Positions 1 through 10,570 of a stretch of DNA of 64,000 nucleotides are shown piece by piece. Position 1 is the stretch's first letter, and each line of letters opens with the position of its first letter. Origin of the DNA: Anisus vortex (lineage: Eukaryota; Mollusca; Gastropoda; Planorbidae). The notes beneath the pieces are model-generated. The model saw only the letters and a program-made list of their open reading frames with translations, searched no databases and was not told the origin of the DNA. The DNA is taken from assembly GCA_949126835.1 (NCBI GenBank), contig OX421497.1, positions 43,174,226 to 43,238,225 of the forward strand, written 5' to 3'. Both the position numbers and the translations under genes were made by a program.

Positions 1-92
1 TTCGCGTTTGTCTTGTGCGCATTTGTGTCATTGCGGGATTGTCTGTGCGCGTTTGTCGTGTGCGCAATTGTCTTGTGCGCGTTTGTCACGGA
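1..92. repeat. short imperfect tandem repeat, ~15-bp unit
   Basis: The first 92 bases consist of variants of TTGTGCGCGTTTGTC repeated about five times with single-base changes and a few insertions. Small open frames across it read as Cys/Ala/Leu-rich repeats and are not believable genes. The array may continue to the left of the window. Confidence 0.6.
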
Positions 93-119
93 ACCCTTTT
101 TTTTTTGTCATATATCTTT

Positions 120-385
120 CTTCGGCATCCTTTTACGTCTCGCGAGACGATGGTGCATATATATCCAGGGGCGAAGCCACAGGGGGGGGGGGGGGCTGAG
201 GGGGGCTAAGCCCCCCCCCCCCATGGAAAAAATTTCTGGCTTTGCCCCTGGGTGCATCACCGTGGGTTGAGGTTGCATTTTCTCGTGTGGCTGAGCAGGC
301 CTATCCTTGAATGGCAGCCCTTATCACAGCTTTTTCTGGGCTTTCCATTTTCTTTGCCTTTCTCCTATAAATAGCTCTTTTTCTA
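120..385 (+). repeat. dispersed repeat D1, copy 1 (interrupted by a MITE)
   Basis: The stretch from CTCGCGAGACGATGGTGCAT through TTGAGGTTGCA, TCTCGTGTGGCTGAG and CCTATCCTTGA closely matches 61471-61640. Copy 1 is interrupted by a small inverted-repeat element at 166-250; the other copy is continuous at that point. No coding capacity is recognised. At 61.4 kb this repeat lies directly after repeat D2, so D1 and D2 may be parts of one larger element. Confidence 0.7.
166..250. mobile_element. hAT-type MITE, 85 bp
   Basis: Near-perfect terminal inverted repeats CAGGGGCGAAGCCA and TGGCTTTGCCCCTG bound a G-run/C-run hairpin. GGTGCAT occurs at 152-158 and again at 251-257, although 7 bp (ATATATC) lie between the left copy and the CAGGGG end. 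The intact repeat at 61.47 kb lacks this insert, so the insertion can be polarised. CAGGGGCG...GCC ends are typical of hAT-family non-autonomous elements. Confidence 0.65.
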
Positions 386-1088
386 CGGTTTCCTCCATCC
401 TGTGCTCAGCTGCTAGTTTTACCCCCCTTCCTGACAGCAGTGCGTCAGGTAGATCAATCCTCAGATTTTCACTCCCAGACGTCCCATATAGTCATTTGTA
501 TTTTATAGGCCTAAACCACGAAGATCTATTTTTTTTTTCATTTGATCTATTTACAATGCAAAACTGTGGACAACTATTCTATTCAAGTGGTTCTCACAGT
601 GGGGTCTTTATAGACTAATAAGGCCTATAGGCCTATATGTAGGCCTATATAACATATTATACAAGTCTCATAATATAGCTAATATAGCTATAGACTCTAG
701 ACTCTAGACCTATAGGCCTATATAGCTCTAGGCTTATAATAAAGTACAGGACTAGGGCAACCTACTAGACTTGGCATGCTCGTCAATTTTCATCAGTCGA
801 CCACTTTAAAGACAATTCAAATCTCTTATATAAAAAAAATATTGGTGGCGCGCAGGTTGACATTTATGCCTTTGGCACACTGAATGTAACCCTACTTAAA
901 TTTCTATGTATGCCTATTTTTAATAATACATAATATATAGGTTACAAACTAAAATTGGTAATAGGCCTAGGCCTACATATCTAGAAAAATTAACTACGGA
1001 ATTTGTAAAATAGGTCCAAGATGGAATAATGTAGCAGGTCTAGGCCTACATTTAATAAACATTTGAACCTAGCTTTAGATATTGCAAA
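386..1088. other. intergenic, dense TAGGCCTA clusters
   Basis: No gene seen. About eight copies of TAGGCCTA or close variants lie between 507 and 1055, in places within 10 bp of each other (for example 619-650), set in AT-rich sequence. Confidence 0.6.
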
Positions 1089-1878
1089 TAGGGATGTTAA
1101 AACGAAAACCGGAATACCGGATTTCGGTTTTGAAACTGAAAACCGGTTTTGATTTTCAAAACCGGATTTCGGTTTGTTGATTGCAACCCTTTTCTTTTTG
1201 TTCTGATGGAAATATTTTTAATAAATGATGTTGGTTTCGCACAAAACAATTCTTGAAATGCATTGCTAACACTATTTAGTCTTAGATATTGTGTTTCTTT
1301 TTTTTTTCCAAATACCAACTATGGCTTGCGATAAAAACAACATCAAACCAAATGTTAAGTTACAGTTACAATTAACATGAATCTTTTTACTTTTCGGCTC
1401 ATCTTTGAACAAAAATTATTTAACGATGGCTCAGTGTAAACTTTGTTCCCAACAGATAAGCCTGAGCGGTGGCAGTACCGCTAGATTGCGTACGCATCTG
1501 CATACTAAGCATCCTGGATTAACATCGTCATCCTCTTCATATGCTTCTTAATATTATGGTCAACGATAATCGGAAATTAGATTATCACTATTGAAAACTA
1601 TTATCGGTTTTAATCAATTAACCCAGATTTTTTTTAGTTCTAAAGAATTTAAAGGTAAATTGTACAAAATTATATAGGCCTAGTATTCACACAAATCTAC
1701 CCCTTGAATGCCCTGCAAAAAATAATTAAGTTTGAACTATTTTTCAAATATACCTACAAAACTACGCACATTTTGGCTTTTCTTGCCTAGGGGAGGGGGG
1801 GTAACCGAATTCCGATTTTAAACCGGTTTTATAGAACCGAAAACCGGTTTTGAAAACAAACCGGTTTTAACATCCCTA
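1089..1878 (+). mobile_element. hAT transposon copy with 8-bp TSD and BED-finger remnant
   Basis: The element begins TAGGGATGTTAAAAC and ends GGTTTTAACATCCCTA, with several AAACCGG/CCGGTTT inverted motifs just inside both ends. It is flanked by a perfect 8-bp target duplication ATTGCAAA (1081-1088 and 1879-1886), the hAT hallmark. A second copy in the same orientation lies at 48407-49318. Inside is a short frame encoding a BED-type zinc finger (1426-1551) but no transposase domain, so the element is internally deleted and non-autonomous. Confidence 0.9.
1426..1551 (+). pseudogene. BED zinc-finger remnant of an hAT transposase
   Basis: A 41-residue open frame starts MAQCKLCSQQISLSGG and continues to LRTHLHTKHP before a stop. 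Cys4 and Cys7 (CKLC) and the His pair in THLHTKH match the C-x2-C...H-x(3-5)-H plan of BED fingers, which are DNA-binding modules at the N-terminus of hAT transposases and ZBED proteins. Nothing resembling the hAT catalytic or dimerisation domain follows, so this is read as the first part of a transposase whose remainder was lost by internal deletion. The 48.4-kb copy has lost this finger and carries unrelated sequence at this position. Confidence 0.7.
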
Positions 1879-1929
1879 ATTGCAAAACAGCACATTATAA
1901 CACACTGTAACACAGAGTCGTGACAATAA

Positions 1930-2265
1930 AATATACATAACCAACTGAAGAGGTTTATTATTTATAAAGAAACATATTTCATATATTATAATATTTAATG
2001 TGCCGGTATCACTTCATTTATGATCCTTGAGTGTTAAATTAATGTTAGGTGGTTTTTCAAAATATATTATTAATTAAAAAAATAGGTATCGTAAACTTTA
2101 TATTTTTGGATACTGGCACCATAGAAAAATATGGCATTAGATTTAGATTATTTTAGATAGTCTATAAATAAAAATACATTCATCTCATTAAAGTCTATGT
2201 GGAACTCAGCTTGCAAAAATTACATAGACGCATGGAAAAACACGTATATAAATTATAAAATCTAA
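1930..2265 (-). repeat. inverted copy of the flank of the 16-24 kb THAP transposon
   Basis: The reverse complement matches 22850-22935 (GCAAGCTGAGTTCCACAT block) and 23560-23860 (GTGCCAGTATCC, CAAGGATCATAAATGAA and CTCTTCAGTTGGTTAT blocks). In this copy the sequence lies upstream of the transposase fragment at 3312, whereas in the 16-24 kb copy it lies downstream. It is therefore either a long inverted-repeat end of the element or the result of a rearrangement. Confidence 0.65.
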
Positions 2266-2593
2266 GATAAAAAAAATAAATGTAAAATGTAATGTAGACC
2301 AAGTTTATATTTTTCTTACCAAGAAAATGACTATTGGAAATTGGTAACTTTCTTTGCAATTCTGGATTATTAGTTTCCGGACTTCGATTGGAAATCTTTC
2401 TGCACCAAGAATTTTCAAGGGAAATTTGTCGCTTTTCCTTTTAATGTTTTTAGCTTAGTGAAAATAGTATTGCATGCTTCTTGCTTGTACTGATCCTTTA
2501 ACTCCAGTGTTAAACCTAGAACATAGGCTACTGTTCGCTACCTGAGACAAAGAAATTCAAAGTTGTTCATAACCTGAATAATTCGTAACCTGT
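2265..2593 (+). repeat. repeat block A, transposon intron, copy 1
   Basis: The reverse complement of 11815-12165 matches this stretch over about 320 bp (CTTACCAAGAAAATGACTAT at one end, CCTGAATAATTCGTAACCTG at the other). Copy 1 has TAGGCTA at 2524-2530 where copy 2 reads only CA, a difference consistent with a 5-bp insertion. The block sits 5' of the transposase exon in both copies, so it was probably intronic in the element. Confidence 0.7.
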
Positions 2594-2729
2594 GGTATAT
2601 TTTAAAATAAATCTATTATTAGCTAATGTTCTTACCAGGACTTTTAATGTACAGCATGATAAGAATTTTGATACATTCACTAATTACCTAATTACAAATA
2701 TTGATTGGGCAGATGCTACCAGTAGTAAT

Positions 2730-3000
2730 GGGCACGGTGGCCGAGGGACAGCGCGATCGACTGGCGAGCCGAAGGTTCTGGGTTTGAATCCTGGTGCAGG
2801 CTAGGATTTATTGCCCGAGACTTGACTTGAGGGTGCCCCTGAGTCTACCCAGCTCTGATGGGTACCTGACACTAGTTGGGGTAAAGTAAAGGCGGCTATA
2901 GGCATTGTGCACACATCCCCTTGTATGCCGTGGCCATAGAAACTGGTGAACGCAGCTTCACCAGCCCTATGATCAGTTTAATCCAAAGGGTACTTTACTA
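2730..3000 (+). repeat. tRNA-derived SINE, family 1, nearly full length
   Basis: The head carries a Pol III A-box-like GGTGGCCGAGG (2736-2746) and a B-box-like GGGTTTGAATCC (2780-2791), in the order and spacing of a tRNA-derived promoter. The body includes CAGCTCTGATGGGTACCTGA and GGGGTAAAGTAAAGGCGGCT and ends around CTTCACCAGCCCTATG. Related copies lie at 8590-8705 (+), 9355-9590 (-) and 14327-14485 (-). The small ORF across its head is not a gene. Confidence 0.8.
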
Positions 3001-3311
3001 GACACTACGAGTGCCCAATACAATATATGATATGATTAAGTATTATATTATATTAGGCCTACCCTAATATATCTCAATTATTTAACAAATAATATTAAGA
3101 GTGTAGCCTACCATACTATGGTTCATAGGTCCACTCGTATAACCTTAAGTCCCCCAATTGAGGAGGTTGACTTCGCTACACATTATTTGTATTATATTAT
3201 ATGATAATCTTGTATTTTACTGACAGTAGCTTGATAATTAAATCTGAAGTCATTAATTAAATAAATTATATTGTTATTGATATTGTTATAGTTATATATT
3301 TTCAATTTCAG

Positions 3312-3512
3312 GAAACAGAATTGACAAGGATCACATCACCCATAGTTCAAGACTGTAAATGTAGTGAGCAGCTTATTATACCTCCACCATCATTCGAGCA
3401 TGACTATATTATACCAATGGATGCAGCTCTAGAACAAAACAATAATCCAGATGAGAAAATACAACAAATCCATGAATTCAAACACAGACAACACAGGGAG
3501 AAAATGAAATAA
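3312..3512 (+). pseudogene. THAP/DDE transposase exon-2 fragment
   Basis: After a splice-acceptor-like TTTCAATTTCAG (to 3311) the frame reads ETELTRITSPIVQDC and then SEQLIIPPPSFEHDYIIP. This is nearly identical to the start of the minus-strand transposase exon ending at 8398. Similarity stops around 3480 and the frame closes at 3512, so the HTH and DDE domains are absent. Upstream DNA (3150-3311) also matches the upstream DNA of the 8.4-kb copy, including the TCCCCCAATTGAGGAGGTTG block. This is a truncated, dead copy. Confidence 0.8.
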
Positions 3513-3519
3513 TTTTGTC

Positions 3520-3700
3520 ACTAATCTGTTCAATGTATATATAACCTACGGTATAAGAATGATGTAGAATCCATTTATTCTCCTAGAGTGCTTGCTATGC
3601 ATTGGAGGCATATATAACTATTACTGTCTCTAATGACTTCCAGTTCACAATGGGCCCTATGACAGAAATATCCCAATAAAATGGCAATATAATTTAAAAC
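3520..3700 (-). repeat. inverted copy of the transposase 3' flank
   Basis: The reverse complement matches 22060-22230 downstream of the intact transposase (TTGTGAACTGGAAGTCATTA, ATATATGCCTCCAATGCAT and GATTCTACATCATTCTTATA blocks). It lies in the opposite relative orientation to the adjoining exon fragment, which shows that this copy is rearranged. Confidence 0.7.
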
Positions 3701-3709
3701 CATATTTTT

Positions 3710-4286
3710 TAAAGTCAATCAACGAAATTTTAAAAGAACTCCAGATACCAGAGCATTCAACATGGTGAAAGATAGTGGACTAAAGAATTTTTATTTTTAT
3801 ATTACTAAATGTCAGATTGATGATGCATTTTAAAAAATAAAAATGCATTTGGTATAAATAAAGATTCATTGGTTTGTTTTTTTATAATTACTATATTATG
3901 ACCTAATTCAATAAATTGATATGAGTGCCTACAAAAATTGTTTAATTTATTAATTCGTTACAAATATTGCACCGGTAAAATATTAAAATGCTGATGCTAA
4001 GATACAGTTTATATATATTATACAGTAGACTACTTTTCAAAAGCTAAATGGTAGGACATAGCAGAAAAAGCATTCAGGGCCATTTCTTCCCACTTATATG
4101 CACATGAATTGTTATTCATTATATAAAAATCTATATTATTTAAGGGATAAACAAGGTGTGTTAACTTGTATTATTGGTTAGACTAACATTCATTATAATT
4201 TCATAGTTAAATATAGATATTTGTCTAAATTGGATACAGTTTATCAAGAAAGACTATTTGGTGGGTCATTTCTCCACACTCTCCCC
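3710..4286 (-). mobile_element. partial copy of the GGGGAGAGTGGGG element
   Basis: It ends TCTCCACACTCTCCCC followed by TA. Read on the minus strand it matches 25850-26270, including AATAGTCTTTCTTGATAAACTG, the TTATCCCTTAA block and GCTTTTGAAAAGTAG. Only one terminus is present; the other half of the element is missing. Confidence 0.75.
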
Positions 4287-4557
4287 TAAAGGTTTTATAT
4301 CTAAATCTACATTATGATCCTCAAAAATATTATTGTTCAAATATTTAACATATAATTTTTGCCATTGCAATCTTCCCCACTTAAAGCTGGTGATATTATT
4401 CCCCAATACCATGATTCCGTAAACGAAGATCCAGTTAATTAAAGATGGTATAGTAGGCCTACTTTTTGTTAAGATTTCTAGCTGCCATTTGAAAATAAAG
4501 GTTTAGTGATACTGTTGACAGCTTTTGTTTTCTTTATTTGTCTGTAGTAAATTTTAC

Positions 4558-5017
4558 CATAGACTATAATATACATGGACCGCTTGCTTTAGTTTTTTAT
4601 GCTATTATCTTCTTTTTTTTTGCAATTCTCGATTCTAAATAAAGTAATTGTTATACAAGTTCCGTTTTATTAAATCACATTTTTTTCAACTTTAAATGAA
4701 TACTTGTAGGCCTATTAATATATCATTGACTCATTGACTATAATAAGATGGACCACCTGCTCTATTTTTAGAGCTCATGTTCTTTTTCCATGCACACACA
4801 ACACTGATCTATAAAAGTTTCCGCTCTGTACTACTTTCGATTTTAATTTTTCATTGAGAAAATCAGTGATTAAATAAAACGGAACTTGTATATCAATAAC
4901 TTTATTTCCTGTATAGCAATTACGTTATATAGAATCGGGAATTCCGAACATCAGTGTTTCAAGTCGTCATATAGCAGAAATACTAAAGCAAGCGGTCCAT
5001 GTATATTATAGTCTATG
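4558..5017. mobile_element. foldback/MITE element with long inverted repeats and 7-bp TSD
   Basis: Both ends carry CATAGACTATAATATACATG followed by GACCGCTTGCTTTAG in inverted orientation. Lower-grade inverted similarity extends through TTGTATATCAATAAC and ACAAGTTCCGTTTTATT. ATTTTAC is duplicated directly outside both ends (4551-4557 and 5018-5024). A third degenerate copy of the terminal motif (CATTGACTATAATAAGATGG) lies inside at about 4731. No coding frame. Confidence 0.8.
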
Positions 5018-5024
5018 ATTTTAC

Positions 5025-6634
5025 AAATAGGCACATGATAAATTTGTGTGAATTCTGGAACTTTCCATTAATTTATTTTTAAATAGCATTTTTAATTATT
5101 ACTATTTAATTAAATGTAAATTTTTTTTAGTTGTAAATATAACAATAACTGCCACTTTTATTTGTGTTATTTACTTTAGCTTTATAAAGTTTAGGTTAGT
5201 TAAATTTAAAACAAGAGACTATTTGGGCAAGAACAGATCCCCATTGTAACATTATTAGATAGAAGCAATGATCACCTGCATTAAGATATGATGGACTGGA
5301 ATGAAGGATGCTATGTATTGCCTTAGTGATAGTGGATTCCACAGAATAGATACATATTCTGTGGTGGATTCAACATGATGAAAAGGGATTAAGGGAAAGG
5401 TAGTCAAACTAAACTAAGCAATTATTTCTAAGCACTGAATAAAAAGGAAATTCATAGCCTGCTAAATTTGCTGCAGATCTGCTAGAAAGTACATCTATGA
5501 ATAATACTAACTGGTGTGCATATGTTAAAAGAAGCTAAGAATGAAAGTTGCAAAAAGTGCAAGCAGTAACACCGGATCCTACATGACTATATATCTGTTC
5601 TACATACAGGCACATATATTCATATTGAATCATATATAGTTAAAATCTTTGGTTTTACCGGCAACAAATACATACTGTCTACCAGTGACAGACAAGCCTT
5701 GCAATTATAGATATCTTATACAAGTCAGTTAATAAAAATGTATATTTACTTAGATAAAAATGTGTTTATAGTGTGAAATATGTATGGTTTGTAACTATGT
5801 AAATTTAAATTTTTTATTAATAACATTTTCATTTGTGTTTACTCTGTTGCTTTTGTGGTAAACTTTTGCAATAATATTTTTTTTACATACTAAAAAAAAA
5901 AAATAAAAAAGTAATATTCTATTCTTGAAATTTTTATTCTTGGCGTACGGTGTTTATTGTTTTTTTTTCTATAAATCAAACTTCTGAGCTTTTTGACCTC
6001 TTTCAGTAACTGCCAAACATATTGAAGTTGTGGATTGTGTTGATTAAAAGTAGGTAAATGTAAGCAAATCAATAAAACACATCTGAGATTGGCTAGTTTG
6101 GGACATTTGTTATTGTTATAAATGTTTAATTTTAGTTTAGCTTCATCATTTTTTTTAATTATTAAGACAGCCTTAACTTTATCAATACATATTATAGAAA
6201 TAGAAATATATCTTTAAAATTACAAAACAAAAGATGTAAAAAAAAAAGATATTTTCTACCTTTTTTATACATTTCACTTTAATATTTAAGAAAAAAACAT
6301 TGACACAAAGTTTGTGCTTTGAATATAATATAAAACTAGTATAAATATTTATACATCAACATGAACTTGAGATTATTATTATTAACTTACATCATATGGC
6401 AATATGTTCAAATTTACTTCCTTGTCAAAACAAATTTCAACATTAAACTGTAACAAAAAGCAAGGAAGCCATAAAAACTTACAGCAAATAAATTTAAATG
6501 CTGACTTGGTAGTAAAAGAATTTCAATTGAATTTAAAACAAAGATCACAACAGGAGGGAGGAATCCCAAAGGACAACAACCCCCATGATGAGGATCTTGC
6601 GATTGGATAACAGTGTAAGACAAATAAACATGAC
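5025..6634. other. AT-rich intergenic DNA, no gene seen
   Basis: No exon-like or repeat-like structure recognised beyond homopolymer A/T tracts. The largest frames (about 60-69 codons near 5890-6072 and 6404-6623) have biased composition, no recognisable domain and overlap on opposite strands. Confidence 0.5.
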
Positions 6635-6638
6635 TTAA

Positions 6639-7241
6639 CCCTTACAGTCGCATATTATTCCATCAACCTACTTCTTTTCATCAGTCCCAGTATCGAACAT
6701 TGTCATCAAAATATGAAATTCCCTGGAGCCCAGTCGCATATATATATTCCTCAAGGAAGGGTGTCTACTTTAAGAACAAAAAAAAGTCAAAGAATTCGAC
6801 CTTTCACCATAGTCTTGGGGCAGTATATTTATTTGATAGCTAAATAGTTGAATTTTATTTCGCTTTTAAAATTAAGACAATTGACCAATTACTGAGTTGT
6901 TTTTTAAAATGAAAGTGCGGCCTTAATGGACACTACCGAATTACCTTCCGTTATTATGGACTTGCGTGTTGATAAAACTTTTTCTTATGAATTAATATTA
7001 CAAATGAATACAATTATTTTATGAATTAGTTTATTCTAATAAGTTAAGTTATTATGTTTCTAGCAATTTACTTTCTACATGTTGTTATCAATTTCTACCC
7101 ACAAAAAAAATAATAATTTTGAACCCTCTGGATGTCTCAGCCATTCTGAAATAAAGTCTGGTCTGTAGGGCATATAATTAGTAAAATAATGGCCGGGACT
7201 CAAAGTATACACAGCAGGAAAAAAAGTCGATACTGGAAGGG
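6639..7241. mobile_element. piggyBac-like MITE, 603 bp, TTAA-flanked
   Basis: TTAA at 6635-6638 is followed by CCCTTACAGTCGCATA, and GACTTTTTTTCC-type sequence reading CGATACTGGAAGGG is followed by TTAA at 7242-7245. The CCCTT termini with TTAA duplication are the signature of the piggyBac superfamily. A much shorter element with the same left terminus (CCCTTACAGTC) lies at 50630-50703. No transposase frame is present. Confidence 0.75.
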
Positions 7242-7303
7242 TTAAACATAAACATTCACATCCTAAAGAAAGACGGTGGGCATAGTCAGTAAATCAAAAA
7301 GGA

Positions 7304-8398
7304 TCAATCCACACCAAGGGAGGACACTGAACATTGAAAATTAGTTATTAAGCATGCCACTGTCCATAACTGGTTCACTAAGCCTAACATACTGAAAGAA
7401 AATGCTGAATCGAACACACAAAATTGTTTCAAACGAATGGCTTTGTCCAGATACACCTGAACATCTGCAGCGTTCTTGCTTTTGAATGATTTATGTCCTA
7501 ACGTTGAATCACTTGATAAAACATTCGGCATTACCAGTGTGCATTTTCTTTCTTTTATGACATCAGATATTTGAAAATCTTTGGTGGCCATGACCTCATC
7601 TCCTTCTTCTAACAGATCTAAAATTCCAGAGTTAGATACTAGTGTAATGTCTGAGATGGATCCTGGGAAAAGATTACTTACAAAACAAACTGCACCTCCT
7701 GGAGTAAAACCTATCAAGCCTTTTACTGTTGCACTGCTTTTACTTCTGGAATAGAATTCATTACTCAGTGACGTTCTTGACAGAGTCTTGACAACTATTT
7801 TGATACTGTCAATGATGACTCTGGTCTTGGGGTGTGCTTTTTTAAAACATTTGGGCATGAACTGCTGTGCCCTTTGTTTGGATGGCCACAAAGGCTGTGA
7901 GCCCAAAACAAAGTATAGGAAGTTGGCCCAAGTAGTTGTGATTCTACTAACTGTTTTTGTGGACACTAGAAACTTGTCGGCCAAATCTCGATCATAGGAT
8001 CCAAGCCTCAGTTTGTTTAGAAACATAAACAGCTGATCAATTGGTTGAATCCTTTCGCCAGAAGACTTTGAACAATCAGTGTGTAGTTCTTGCTGGTCCC
8101 ACATTGTTATTTGTGGGATAAAAGATTCTATGCTGAGAAAGAAATTTGTTAGAGTTCTGTAATTAGGGAAACCTGTATAAAACTTTATGAGCTTATCACT
8201 ATTAGAAAATCTCTCCAAGCAAAATCTGTTCACAAAATACTGTTTCATTACTTCTTCAGATTGTATTTTCTCATCTGAATTATTGTTTTGTTCTAGAGCT
8301 GCATCCATTGGTATAATATAGTCATGCTCAAATGATGGTGGAGGTATAATATGCTGCTCACTATATTTACAGTCTTGAACTATGGGCAATTCTGTTTC
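7304..8398 (-). CDS. THAP-DDE transposase, exon 2 (with exon 1 at 13583-13966)
   Basis: This open exon begins after the acceptor TTTCAATTTCAG (reading GAAACAGAATTG on the minus strand) and encodes 364 residues ending SSLGVD. It carries a PPPSFEHDYI region, a helix-turn-helix (IQPIDQLFMFLNKLRLGSYD) and a DDE_Tnp_4-type catalytic domain (RVIIDSIKI, KGLIGFTPGG, FPGSISD, EGDEVMATKDF). It is very close to the 20635-21912 exon. The upstream THAP exon at 13966-13583 ends at phase 0 (AAGG|GTACG) and this exon starts at phase 0, giving a predicted 492-residue protein across a 5.2-kb intron filled with SINE, minisatellite and MITE insertions. The domain order THAP, HTH, DDE_Tnp_4 matches ISL2EU-type DNA transposons. 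The usual ADKGF motif reads ATKDF and the usual HVERA reads YLDKA, so cutting activity is doubtful. No frameshift or stop is visible. Confidence 0.8.
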   Translation of the reverse strand, partial: ETELPIVQDCKYSEQHIIPPPSFEHDYIIPMDAALEQNNNSDEKIQSEEVMKQYFVNRFCLERFSNSDKLIKFYTGFPNYRTLTNFFLSIESFIPQITMWDQQELHTDCSKSSGERIQPIDQLFMFLNKLRLGSYDRDLADKFLVSTKTVSRITTTWANFLYFVLGSQPLWPSKQRAQQFMPKCFKKAHPKTRVIIDSIKIVVKTLSRTSLSNEFYSRSKSSATVKGLIGFTPGGAVCFVSNLFPGSISDITLVSNSGILDLLEEGDEVMATKDFQISDVIKERKCTLVMPNVLSSDSTLGHKSFKSKNAADVQVYLDKAIRLKQFCVFDSAFSFSMLGLVNQLWTVACLITNFQCSVSSLGVD

Positions 8399-8589
8399 CT
8401 GAAATTGAAAATATATTGCAATATCAATAACAATATAATTTTGTTAATTAATGACTTCAAATTTAGTTATAAAGCTACAGTCAGTAAAATAATACAAGCT
8501 AATCATATAATATAACAATTTGACCACCCGTACGGCTGGCGTATTGAAGTTAATGGGTTTGAATAGGTGACGAATAGGATTTGTTTCCT

Positions 8590-8705
8590 GGGATGGAAGG
8601 TTTCCCAGAGTCCCAGACTTTAGCTGGGGTAAAGTAAAGGCAACTAGTATGCAAGAGCCACAGAAACTGGTGAACTCTGCTTCATCTGCTCTATGGAACA
8701 TTTTG
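8590..8705 (+). repeat. SINE family 1, 3' fragment
   Basis: AGCTGGGGTAAAGTAAAGGC through ACAGAAACTGGTGAACTCTG and TTCATCTGCTCTATGG matches the 3' body of the SINE at 2730-3000. The tRNA-like head is missing or too diverged to see. Confidence 0.65.
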
Positions 8706-9159
8706 GTCTGAAGAGATACTTGACAACTATATTATATTATAGATTATTAATTTTAAACATGTTTTTTTTTTACTGTTTACAGTTATTTTATTTTTATTTA
8801 TCATTGCTTTTAAAAAATTTAATTTAAGCTATGTAAAGCTAGACATTAAGAATCATCGTTCACTTTTAATTACACTATTTTATGGTAAACATTGTTAATA
8901 GTTACTAACAGAAGACTAGCACCCACGTAATCAATATAAAACTGACAATTTAATAAAAAATATTGTGGTTATCAAAATGTTTCTATTCTTTACAAAATAG
9001 GTCTGTGCACAATTGCAAGGGTGGTATTTTCTTGTGATAAAGGTGATACTTTTAACATTTTTGTCTCAGTGAAATGGTATTTAATATATTAATTAATAGC
9101 ATTGATATATGTTGTATAAATAAGGTGTAATAAACATTTTGAACTTAAGAATTCTGAAG

Positions 9160-9740
9160 CATTAACAACGGACATTAACAATGTTATGTTAATGTATAGA
9201 GATCAAACTACTTTAATAACGGGCAATAACAATGCAATGTTAGTATATAGGTCATCCAGAGTTAACAATGGACATTAACAATTTTATGTTAAAGTATATA
9301 GGCTAAACTGTATTAATAACGGACATTAACAATAAAAAAAAATTAAGCACAAAATTGATCCACAGGGCCGGTGAAGCAGTGTTCACCAATTTCTGTGGCC
9401 ACGGCATAACTAGGTGATTGTGTGGCCAGCACTATGCACAGCCACCTTTACTTAACCCTAACTAAGGTCAGGTACCCATCAGAGCTGGGTAGACTCAGTG
9501 ACACGTTCCAGACCCAGGGAAAAATCCTAGCATTCATCAGGATTTGAACCTACGCCTGCCGAACACGCTGATGCACGGCCGTGCTCCCATTTACAATGTT
9601 ATGTAAAAGTATATAGGTCAACCTGTGTTAACAACAGACATTAACTATCTAATGTTTTTAAAGTATATAGGCCATCCTGAGTTAATAATGGAAATAAACA
9701 ACGTTATAAAAAAGTATATAGGCCAACCTGCGATTCAAAA
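9160..9740. repeat. minisatellite, ~60-bp unit, split by a SINE
   Basis: About six diverged units built around GGACATTAACAAT...TTATGTTAAAGTATATAGG occur at 9160-9345 and 9595-9740. The intervening 9355-9590 is a minus-strand SINE. The broken unit reads TTAACAAT on one side and TTACAAT on the other, the expected target duplication. Confidence 0.7.
9355..9590 (-). repeat. SINE family 1, minus strand, near full length
   Basis: The reverse complement starts GGGAGCACGGCCGTGCATCA and has a B-box-like GGTTCAAATCC, then the shared body (CAGCTCTGATGGGTACCTGA, AAGTAAAGGTGGCTGTGCAT, GGTGAACACTGCTTCACCGG). It lies inside a minisatellite, so its insertion post-dates the array. Confidence 0.8.
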
Positions 9741-10137
9741 GTCCCCATAGGTATGAGGCCTATTTCTTGTTCACATAGTTGTATTTCATCTTCCTATTTT
9801 AAAATCAATAAATCCTTTTTTACAAAACATAAATTATAAGTCATATATTTCTATTTTAAAAGGTAAACATAAAATAGATACTGAAAAAAATGTGAAGTAA
9901 TTTATTTAGTATTTAAAAATAGTTTTCAATTGAGTCTATATAAATATAAGCCAACCTGTAATATCAAAGAGTTTTTATCATTGTTCCACTGCTCACTATC
10001 ATTGCCAGGGTTAATATACATAAACTTCTCACCGACTTCAGATTTCTAAAATATACAAATTATATACATATAGATTTAAAAACTAATTTTGAAAACACAA
10101 CTCATAAATTTGATAAAGTATTTGTAAAAGAGCGTTA

Positions 10138-10570
10138 GTGGCATGTTAGTATTTGTATGAAAGTGTGCATTATATTAGATTAGTTATTTAGTGGCATGTT
10201 AGTATTTGTATGAAAGTGTGCATTATATTAGATTAGTTATTTAGTGGCATGTTAGTATTTGTATGAAAGTGTGCATTATATTAGATTAGTTATTTAGTGG
10301 CATGTTAGTATTTGTATGAAAGTGTGCATTATATTAGATTAGTTATTTAGTGGCATGTTAGTATTTGTATGAAAGTGTGCATTATATTAGATTAGTTATT
10401 TAGTGGCATGTTAGTATTTGTATGAAAGTGTGCATTATATTTATTAGATTAGTTATTTAGTGGCATGTTAGTATTTGTATTTGTATGAAAGTGTGCATTA
10501 TATTAGATTAGTTATTTAGTGGCATGTTAGTATTTGTATGAAAGTGTGCATTATATTAGATTAGTTATTT
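10138..10570. repeat. minisatellite, 53-bp unit, ~8 copies
   Basis: Nearly identical units GTGGCATGTTAGTATTTGTA...TTAGATTAGTTATTTA repeat with a period of 53 bp. Two units carry short internal duplications (extra TTAT near 10440 and extra TTGTAT near 10480). The low divergence indicates recent expansion. Direct adjacency without spacers rules out a CRISPR-type array. Confidence 0.9.

Noticed and set aside
10138..10570. Regular direct repeats suggesting a CRISPR array
   Set aside because: Units abut without unique spacers, and the genome is eukaryotic. It is a minisatellite.
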